Positions 1 through 4,972 of a stretch of DNA of 12,864 nucleotides are shown here, piece after piece. Within the stretch, counting starts at the first letter, position 1; the number at the start of each line of letters is the position of its first letter. Under the pieces are notes generated by a model. That model saw only the letters and a program-made list of their open reading frames with translations. It was not told where the DNA came from and made no database searches. Position numbers and translations under genes: made by a program. The stretch is taken from positions 9,186-22,049 of the forward strand of contig CAJUPS010000051.1 in assembly GCA_910588045.1 (NCBI GenBank), written 5' to 3'. The stretch comes from an uncultured Oscillospiraceae bacterium (lineage in GTDB: Bacteria; Bacillota; Clostridia; Oscillospirales; Oscillospiraceae).

Positions 1-3000
1 ATCCTGCACCCGTTCCGGCTCCTTGGGCGGCGTGGAAAATACCGGCGCGTCCTGGGTCGCTGAAATGGACATTTCGCTGGTGGCAGCGATTTTCTGGATT
101 TCTTCCCGGATTTCCTCCGGCAAGCCTGCGTCATAAAAGGTTACGGTGCGGTCGGGGTCGATATGGGCAACCGTCTTATAATCGCCGTGTACTTCTTCCA
201 AACGGTTCCAGACCGTCAGGCCGTTGCCCATGTGTCCATAGCCCAGGTCATACCGGGCGGCAGGGTTTTCCGGTTCCGTGTTCACGGCAGCTTCGGGTAT
301 ATCCGGCTCCGCGTTTGCAGTAGCTTCGGGTACATCCGGCTCGGCGGCTGCGGCTGTTTCCGGTGCGGCTGGCTCTGCCTGCGGCTGTTCCATTTCCGGC
401 GTGGATGGTGTGGCGGGGTCAGACAAAAGCCCGAACATATCCAGGGTAAGCTGCTGGCCCTCTTTGTCCTCTTGCGGGGCGGGCTTTTTCTTGCGGGAGA
501 GGGCTTTTGCCGCCGCTGCAAGACTGCCGGCGGGTTCTTCCGTATGCTTACCGGCGCTTTCCTTTTCTTTCTGTTTTTGCTCCTGCTTTTTCTGGCGTTC
601 CTCCTGCAAGACAGCTTCGGGCAGAGGGGTGAATAAGGAATATTCGCCCCGCAGATACGCGCCCATATCCCGGAGTGACGGTTCCATCAGCTTGTAGGCG
701 CGGTCGTCCGGGGATACCATTGCCAGGGCTTTCACCATTTTTTCATAGTGCGCCGCGCATTGTTCTGGGTCGTCTAACAGCGGGCGGAATACCTTTTTTG
801 CCGCGTCAATATCCCAGTCGCGGGGGATTGTTTTGCTGGCATCGTTGGGGTCGTAGTATTGGAATGAATACAGGCTCCTGGCAAGCCGCATTTTTTCATA
901 TTCCGGCAGATATGCCTTTTCCCTGCGGTTCAGATACCGATCTTCTTTGATTAGTCCTGCAATCCGCTTGTGTATCTGTTTCCAGTTCAGCATGACCGTA
1001 TCATAATTGCCCTCGGAAAAATCGTCAGCGCGGGACAGCTTGATTCCTTTGCCGTCGTGCCATTCGTCAAATCCAATGTAGCCATGCCCGCCGATGCCGT
1101 ATTCATTTTTCAGAAAGGCAATGCACTCGGCGGCGTCATGGCCCTGCATGAAGTAGGAGTAGATGCGGAACTTGCCCTCGGAAACCCCGGAGCCGCCGGT
1201 GAGCTGGCGGGTGATTTCATCCTCGGTGACAAATGCGCCACGGGCAGGGGAAAAACCCGCTGCCGCCTGAAATGCCGTCACCGGCTTATCCATATCGGTC
1301 AGGCGGGTATATAAATCATGGGGCGGTATCTGCTGGCGGAACCGTAACAGTTCCGGGTTCCGCTGATGGGCGCTTGCAAGCTGCTTTACCTCCTGCGCGA
1401 TTTTGGCGCGTTCTGACGGGTCTTTTAAGAGTGCGGCAATCTTTTCCGTGCTGTCCGGGAAACCGCCGTAGAGCGCGTCAATGGTGGGCAGTAAGCCCTT
1501 TTCCCTTGCTTCGTCGCTGAAATTCTGGCGCAGATACCACAGCTTTTCGGACAGTTCCCGAAACTCGTTGTCCCGCGCCGCGTCGATGTTGTCCTGGCTG
1601 GCAAACTGGCCGTCTTTCAGAAGCTGGCTAATCTGTGCCGCCGCCTGCTTCCATGTGACAAGGGAACCTCCCCCGGCAGAACGTCCCGGCGCGATGTGGA
1701 TGCCGCTTTGACTGAACCACAAAGAATACTCATGCCCCGCAATGTTAAGCCCTTTGCCGCCGGTGCGGTATTCCTTTTGCAGAAAATCGGCGGCAAGTTC
1801 TTCCGGCGGGTCTTTCTGGAAAAAGGCCACGATACGCAAAATACTGTTTCGCTCATTGCTGCCGCTGGTGAGGGCGCGCCCGATGACGGCATCCGTCACT
1901 TTTCCGGCGGCAGCGGCGGGGCGGAGTTCCTGCTCGGTTTTCTGCACATGGGCAATGGTTTCAATCTGCTGTTCCACGGTAGGGAACAGGGAAAACTGTG
2001 TAAATGCCGGCTTTGCAGACGCAGAAACGGCGGGCTGTTCGCCCGCCGCCTGCTGGTTTTCCTGATTTACTTGTAAACGATCTCGTTCAGTACCATTTCC
2101 TCCGCCTGTGCGGTGAAGCTGTTGACCGCCTGCACCCATCCCATCTGGTCGCGGGCTTTCATCGCTTCGTCCACGTGGTTCTGTTTCTTTAAGTCCGCCA
2201 CGATCCGGTCTATCTGTTCCTGTGCCTGCTGGTCGATCTCCCGCAGGTGGGCTTCCAGCCGCCCGGTCAGAAGCATCGAGGTGTACCGTCCCTTGTGCCG
2301 TTCCTGGAGAAAGGTCTGCCGCATCCGTCCGTACTTGCCCAGCGGCATTTCCTCCATCCCGTCCTCCCCGTCCATCATCAGGTCGGGAATCTGGTAATCG
2401 CCCATCTTCTTGTATGCCAGTTCTGCCATTTTCTATGCTCCTTTCTTCGCTTTCATGCTTTAACGTGCTAAATTCTTCCTTGCCTTTAGTATAACCGATC
2501 ACCGGCTCTTTTGCAAGGGTTTTTTCCCTGTTTTTTTGACGGTTCTGCGCTTTTTCTTTCTCTGCCTGCCGGATGCCCTTTTTCACTTCCAGCAGCATAT
2601 TCATGGACACTTCGCTGGCGGCGCTGCCTAAGTGGTGGAGGACGGCGGGGGTGGAAAATTCACTGATGCCGTCAAAATCTTCATCGTCCAGATAGTCGGC
2701 GGCGTTTAGGCCGCAGCGGGTGAGGAGCGTGTACTGGACGCTGGCCGTCAGGAGGTTGCGGAAACGCACTTCCAGGTTAAGGTCGTCCAGTTCCTCCAAA
2801 AGACTGCCCTGGGTGTCGTAGGCAAGGTCGGCCAGAAGTTCGGGGTACACTTCCTCTACCGCGTGTTTTGCCTGTTCCATCAGCGCCTGCCCGATGTCCT
2901 GGTTTTCCGTTTCTCCGTACCGCTTCACGAGCGTATCCAGGACGGCGGCGTGGTGTTCGTCTTTCAGTTCCCACAGATAGGGCATCCTTGCGCCCCGCAC

Positions 3001-3303
3001 CGGGCGGGTGTCCGCCACATCGAAAACATAGGTCAGGCGCGGGCGGATGCCGTCCTTATTGATGAGCGCAATGCCCTTGGAGCCGGCCTTGACCCAGCGG
3101 CGCATATCCTCATTCCACAGTTCCATGCTGGCGCAGGCGGTGGCGTCCGGGCGCTGGGCGTAGATTAAAAGCTGTTCATCAAACGAGTATTTATAGAGCC
3201 GCGATGCAGTGGTAAGATAGCTTTTCCAGCCGTGGGCGTTCTTTGTGACCGCTTTGGCGGTCTGGTCTGCAAGCTGCGACACATATTGTAGCTTATTCGC
3301 CAT
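1..3303 (-). CDS. Giant ICE helicase (SNF2/DEAD-type with polyvalent domains), N-terminal 1101 codons, 3' end outside window
   Basis: An uninterrupted frame runs from an ATG at 3303 to the window edge. The start is preceded by AAGGAGG five to six bases upstream. Residues 1-100 contain a pattern (YKYSFDEQLLIYAQRPDA, then W, then KAGSKGIAL) like the ArdC-type ssDNA-binding N-terminus of large ICE proteins. Residues 100-260 are helical. About 290-425 form a low-complexity Gly/Arg/Asp/Pro-rich linker that also encodes TnpV in another frame. Residues about 481-562 and 709-791 are two divergent copies of one domain (FL..EY..GG.G, then WKQ....I..L). A charged coiled segment and an Ala/Pro/Glu repeat follow, then a domain beginning YDLGYGHMGNGL near residue 1010. 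The Walker and DEAD/SNF2 motifs, and any fused N6-methylase, would lie to the left of position 1, so the helicase name comes from family context (proteins of roughly 2000-3000 residues). It probably acts in the cytoplasm on transferring or incoming element DNA. Confidence 0.85.
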   Translation of the reverse strand, partial: MANKLQYVSQLADQTAKAVTKNAHGWKSYLTTASRLYKYSFDEQLLIYAQRPDATACASMELWNEDMRRWVKAGSKGIALINKDGIRPRLTYVFDVADTRPVRGARMPYLWELKDEHHAAVLDTLVKRYGETENQDIGQALMEQAKHAVEEVYPELLADLAYDTQGSLLEELDDLNLEVRFRNLLTASVQYTLLTRCGLNAADYLDDEDFDGISEFSTPAVLHHLGSAASEVSMNMLLEVKKGIRQAEKEKAQNRQKNREKTLAKEPVIGYTKGKEEFSTLKHESEERSIENGRTGIQEDGRLPDSRPDDGRGGRDGGNAAGQVRTDAADLSPGTAQGTVHLDASDRAAGSPPAGDRPAGTGTDRPDRGGLKETEPRGRSDESPRPDGMGAGGQQLHRTGGGNGTERDRLQVNQENQQAAGEQPAVSASAKPAFTQFSLFPTVEQQIETIAHVQKTEQELRPAAAAGKVTDAVIGRALTSGSNERNSILRIVAFFQKDPPEELAADFLQKEYRTGGKGLNIAGHEYSLWFSQSGIHIAPGRSAGGGSLVTWKQAAAQISQLLKDGQFASQDNIDAARDNEFRELSEKLWYLRQNFSDEAREKGLLPTIDALYGGFPDSTEKIAALLKDPSERAKIAQEVKQLASAHQRNPELLRFRQQIPPHDLYTRLTDMDKPVTAFQAAAGFSPARGAFVTEDEITRQLTGGSGVSEGKFRIYSYFMQGHDAAECIAFLKNEYGIGGHGYIGFDEWHDGKGIKLSRADDFSEGNYDTVMLNWKQIHKRIAGLIKEDRYLNRREKAYLPEYEKMRLARSLYSFQYYDPNDASKTIPRDWDIDAAKKVFRPLLDDPEQCAAHYEKMVKALAMVSPDDRAYKLMEPSLRDMGAYLRGEYSLFTPLPEAVLQEERQKKQEQKQKEKESAGKHTEEPAGSLAAAAKALSRKKKPAPQEDKEGQQLTLDMFGLLSDPATPSTPEMEQPQAEPAAPETAAAAEPDVPEATANAEPDIPEAAVNTEPENPAARYDLGYGHMGNGLTVWNRLEEVHGDYKTVAHIDPDRTVTFYDAGLPEEIREEIQKIAATSEMSISATQDAPVFSTPPKEPERVQD
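290..355 (-). repeat. Tandem 33-bp repeat encoding an 11-residue Glu/Pro/Ala unit
   Basis: Two adjacent 33-bp units (290-322 and 323-355) share the core GCTTCGGGTAYATCCGGCTC on the plus strand. In the helicase frame they encode EPDVPEATANA and EPDIPEAAVNT, followed by a partial third unit, EPENPAA. This is an in-frame linker repeat that joins the coiled segment to the next domain. Slippage expansion is the simplest explanation. Confidence 0.7.
2028..2048 (-). terminator. GC-rich hairpin just after the nested tnpV stop, weak terminator candidate
   Basis: Arms 2028-2035 (cggcgggc) and 2041-2048 (gcccgccg) are perfect 8-bp complements around a 5-base loop. The hairpin begins 18 bases after the tnpV stop. 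On the minus strand it is followed by TTTCTGCG, a poor U-tract, so full termination is doubtful, and the helicase transcript must read through it. It could also be chance in GC-rich DNA. Confidence 0.35.
2067..2429 (-). CDS. tnpV: TnpV-like transposon-encoded protein, nested in the helicase gene in the +1 frame
   Basis: This 120-residue protein lies wholly inside the helicase coding sequence, one base out of its frame. It matches the TnpV family as remembered from Tn4451-type and other clostridial elements: N-terminal MAELAYKKMGDYQIPDL, central LGKYGRMRQTFL, LLTGRLEAHLREIDQQA, then ARDQMGWVQAVNSF and AEEM.LNEIVY at the end. The length fits the family, about 110-120 residues. The ATG at 2429 has AAGGAG at 2443-2438, eight bases upstream, and a promoter-like sequence lies about 60 bases upstream. 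Such support is not expected of a shadow frame. The family has no established biochemical activity; the protein is helical, charged and probably cytoplasmic. No transposase, terminal inverted repeats or other transposon genes surround it. Family assignment is confident; function is unknown. Confidence 0.85.
   Translation of the reverse strand: MAELAYKKMGDYQIPDLMMDGEDGMEEMPLGKYGRMRQTFLQERHKGRYTSMLLTGRLEAHLREIDQQAQEQIDRIVADLKKQNHVDEAMKARDQMGWVQAVNSFTAQAEEMVLNEIVYK
2438..2443 (-). promoter_or_regulatory. Shine-Dalgarno site of nested tnpV
   Basis: AAGGAG lies eight bases before the tnpV ATG and inside the helicase coding sequence. The sequence and spacing match the sites of the ordinary genes in this window, which supports internal translation initiation. 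Confidence 0.75.
2488..2516 (-). promoter_or_regulatory. Candidate internal promoter for tnpV inside the helicase gene
   Basis: On the minus strand TTGCAA (2516-2511) and TATACT (2493-2488) are separated by exactly 17 bp. This gives a four-of-six -35 and a five-of-six -10 match to the vegetative sigma consensus. Transcription would start near 2481 and leave a leader of about 50 bases before the tnpV ATG. The AT-rich stretch stands out in a GC-rich coding region. The evidence is sequence only. Confidence 0.55.
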
Positions 3304-3321
3304 GTTTCCCTCCTTTTTCGC

Positions 3322-3358
3322 AAAATAAAAGCCCGGAACAGGTGCGTCCTGCTCCGGG
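3322..3358 (-). terminator. Intrinsic terminator or attenuator ahead of the helicase
   Basis: On the minus strand CCCGGAGCAGG pairs with CCTGTTCCGGG (11 bp with one G-U wobble; arms 3358-3348 and 3342-3332) around the loop ACGCA. It is followed by CTTTTATTTT. It lies between the stop of the 137-aa gene (3373) and the helicase ATG (3303), only about 19 bases before that ATG. This is a textbook rho-independent shape, and its position suggests that helicase expression is reduced relative to the upstream gene. No second promoter is evident between hairpin and ATG, so read-through or antitermination is implied. Confidence 0.75.
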
Positions 3359-3372
3359 TGTGTGGATGGTTG

Positions 3373-3786
3373 TTATGATTCTTCTTCGGGGAGTTCCCAG
3401 GGGGAAAGCCCCATTTCTTCCCATGTTACGCCATAGGGTGCGCCGCCGGAGGTGTAACCGGCGATAAAATAAAAGCGGTCGTCCGAATCCGGGAAGCGGT
3501 CATAAAAGGATTGCTGTTTCTTTGCCTCCCGTTCCCGCCGCAGATGCTCCTGGCGTTTCTGTTCCGCCTGCCGCTTCACCGCTGCCTGCTCCGGGGTCAG
3601 TGCGCCGATTTCCTCTAAGTCATTCAGCGCGGTCGGCACATCGACCTTGAATTTTTCCCGGTAGGCGCGGACAAGGTGCGTCCCCGTATAGGAGGGGAGC
3701 CATTGCCGCGCCATGCGGATGCGGGCAGCGTGGCGCGCCGCTTTATTCTTCTGTTTTGCCCATTTGGGGGTAGTGCTGTTTTTCAC
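3373..3786 (-). CDS. Conserved ICE protein of unknown function, 137 aa, GTG start
   Basis: I recognise this only as a conserved small protein that usually sits just upstream of the giant helicase in these elements. The N-terminus is strongly basic (KWAKQKNKAARHAARIRMARQW), followed by LPSYTGTHLVRAYREKFKVD. A Lys/Arg/Glu helical stretch follows (about residues 75-95), and then an aromatic C-terminal region with YFIAGYTSGGAPYGVTWEEMG. The basic N-terminus suggests nucleic-acid contact, but this is inference. An ATG exists at 3795, but GGAGG (3800-3796) directly abuts it, which is too close to work. The GTG at 3786 lies nine bases from that site and is preferred. It is the first gene after the 3831-3859 promoter and is followed by a terminator-like hairpin. 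Confidence 0.75.
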   Translation of the reverse strand: MKNSTTPKWAKQKNKAARHAARIRMARQWLPSYTGTHLVRAYREKFKVDVPTALNDLEEIGALTPEQAAVKRQAEQKRQEHLRREREAKKQQSFYDRFPDSDDRFYFIAGYTSGGAPYGVTWEEMGLSPWELPEEES

Positions 3787-3795
3787 GTTCTGCAT

Positions 3796-3800
3796 CCTCC
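3796..3800 (-). promoter_or_regulatory. Shine-Dalgarno site that decides the GTG start of the 137-aa gene
   Basis: GGAGG directly touches an ATG (3795-3793) but lies nine bases from the in-frame GTG at 3786-3784. Normal spacing favours the GTG. Confidence 0.6.
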
Positions 3801-3830
3801 GTGTTTTTGCCCGTTTGTCTGCCGGATTTG

Positions 3831-3859
3831 ATTATACCACAGCCGGACAGCGGGGACAA
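3831..3859 (-). promoter_or_regulatory. Sigma70/SigA-type promoter with extended -10
   Basis: On the minus strand TTGTCC (3859-3854), a 17-bp spacer and a perfect TATAAT (3836-3831) are present, with TGG directly before the -10 forming an extended TGn element. The -35 abuts the stop codon of the 91-aa gene (3862-3860). Transcription would begin near 3824 and leave a leader of about 37 bases to the GTG of the 137-aa gene. This is the best promoter in the window and divides the operon into two units. Confidence 0.75.
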
Positions 3860-4135
3860 TCAGCCGCCGCGCCTTTTCTCGTTCATCTGATCCAGCACCG
3901 CCCGCTGTGCAGGGGTAAGGACACGGGGCGGGGTGATGCGTACCCATTTTTTCGGCAGTTCAAAGGAAAGCCCGCCATATCCGTTGTCCCCGGTCTGCCG
4001 TACCTGTCCGGGGTAAGTGCCGCACAGTTCGGAAAGCTGCCGGCAAAGGGCGGCATTGTGGGTGTAGATGCTGGCGGCGGCTTCTGCTTCGTTATACAGC
4101 ACGATGGTTTCCCTCTCGGTTCCGGACAGCTTCAT
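3860..4135 (-). CDS. Conserved small ICE protein of unknown function, 91 aa
   Basis: The start ATG overlaps the upstream stop in an ATGA (4135-4132), and GGAGG lies seven bases upstream. The protein opens MKLSGTERETIVLYNEAE, continues with ASIYTHNAALCRQL and a Gly/Tyr segment, and ends in KKWVRITPPRVLTPAQRAVLDQ. This resembles a family of 90-120 residue proteins found beside topB and helicase in clostridial ICEs, known to me by recall only. No signal peptide, membrane segment or catalytic motif is visible. A single-domain alpha/beta fold is plausible. The function is unknown, and translational coupling to the 150-aa gene is likely. Confidence 0.8.
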   Translation of the reverse strand: MKLSGTERETIVLYNEAEAAASIYTHNAALCRQLSELCGTYPGQVRQTGDNGYGGLSFELPKKWVRITPPRVLTPAQRAVLDQMNEKRRGG

Positions 4136-4584
4136 CGCTCCACCTCCTGTCCGCGCGGGGGCTTCTTTGGCGTATCGTGATCTCTGGCGGCATCCTGCCG
4201 GCACTGGCTGAGGGCATCCAGCACAGAGGGCTTTGGCGGCGGTTCATTGTTGATGATGCCGTCAATCTGGTTATAGTTTCCCTCCGCGCTCATTTCGGCG
4301 GCGGCAAGGTAGTTTTCCGGGCGCACCTCCTGAAAGGCGCGGACTTTGCCGTCCTCCGCCAGCACCGGCACATAGAGCCGCCCGGTATGCAGGTACACCC
4401 CGTCCAGCCCCGCGCCGCCTTTATAGCGGCCTGCGCTGTCACGCTCGCACTCCAAAAGGGCGGTTCCGTCTGCCAGAAGATAGCCGGGTTCCGTGCGCCG
4501 GTAGAGCCAGCCATAGGGGACGCCAATCTGACGGATGGCGATTTCTTCCCCAATCAAAAGGTCTTTTTGTTCCTCTTTCTTCAT
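4132..4584 (-). CDS. DUF4316-like ICE protein, 150 aa
   Basis: It starts at an ATG that overlaps the HTH gene stop (ATGA, 4584-4581), with GGAGGT nine bases upstream. The N-terminal part (residues 10-95) alternates hydrophobic and aromatic residues (IRQIGVPYGWLYRR, GYLLADGTALLECE, YLHTGRLYVPVLAEDG). The C-terminal part has AEGNYNQIDGIINN, then PKPSVLDAL, and closes with QEVER. This ending resembles the DUF4316 tail found in YodL-type ICE proteins; that link is from memory and moderately sure. The protein is soluble and highly charged at the C-terminus. No enzymatic motif is seen and the role is unknown. Confidence 0.8.
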   Translation of the reverse strand: MKKEEQKDLLIGEEIAIRQIGVPYGWLYRRTEPGYLLADGTALLECERDSAGRYKGGAGLDGVYLHTGRLYVPVLAEDGKVRAFQEVRPENYLAAAEMSAEGNYNQIDGIINNEPPPKPSVLDALSQCRQDAARDHDTPKKPPRGQEVER

Positions 4585-4967
4585 TCCGTATCCACCTCCC
4601 CCGCAGCACGGACAGCGGCAGCCATTGCATAAATGGCATCGTCCAGCGCGTCCATGACTTCCTCCGGCTCGGTATCGGCCATTGCCAGCAGGGTTTCCAC
4701 CGTTTCCTCCGACAAGCCCAGCCATGCCGCCACTTCCGGCACGTTGGGCAGGCTCTGGCTGCTCTCAAAGAAGTAGGAGTAGGGCATCCCGAACCGTCTG
4801 GCGATCTCCTGAAGCTGGTACACATCCGGCGCGGCGGAGCCGTTCAGCCAGCGGTTCATTTCCGGCAGTTCCACGTTCAGGGCCTGCGCCAGTTCAGCGG
4901 CGTCCGTGCCGCTGATGGCCAGGAGGTTGTGCAGGTTGCGGTTAAATGCGTTCATGTTCTTTTCCAT
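4581..4967 (-). CDS. XRE-type helix-turn-helix protein, 128 aa
   Basis: Residues 9-67 fit a Cro/C1-type HTH: LHNLLAISGTDAAELAQAL, then MNRWLNG as recognition helix region, then PDVYQLQEIARRFGMPYSYFF. The C-terminal half (about 70-128) has a second helical part with VPEVAAWLGLSEETVETLL and an acidic, Ala-rich tail, possibly for dimerisation. The ATG at 4967 lies five bases after the topB stop. A second in-frame ATG at 4955 is possible, and neither has a strong Shine-Dalgarno site. Its place inside the transfer operon suggests a DNA-binding regulator of the element, possibly autoregulatory, or an accessory DNA-binding protein. The target is unknown. Confidence 0.8.
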   Translation of the reverse strand: MEKNMNAFNRNLHNLLAISGTDAAELAQALNVELPEMNRWLNGSAAPDVYQLQEIARRFGMPYSYFFESSQSLPNVPEVAAWLGLSEETVETLLAMADTEPEEVMDALDDAIYAMAAAVRAAGEVDTE

Positions 4968-4972
4968 AAGCG

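Noticed and set aside
177..182. TATAAT on the plus strand
   Set aside because: There is no -35 at the right distance and no plus-strand gene downstream; it lies in helicase coding sequence.
163..697. Plus-strand frames with hydrophobic or Ser/Ala-rich products
   Set aside because: They are antisense to the helicase's Ala/Pro/Glu repeat and charged coil; the hydrophobic run FLFLLLLF is the complement of Lys/Glu/Gln codons.
2028..2516. A full insertion sequence or transposon around tnpV
   Set aside because: No transposase, terminal inverted repeats or target duplication could be seen, and the helicase frame continues unbroken on both sides.
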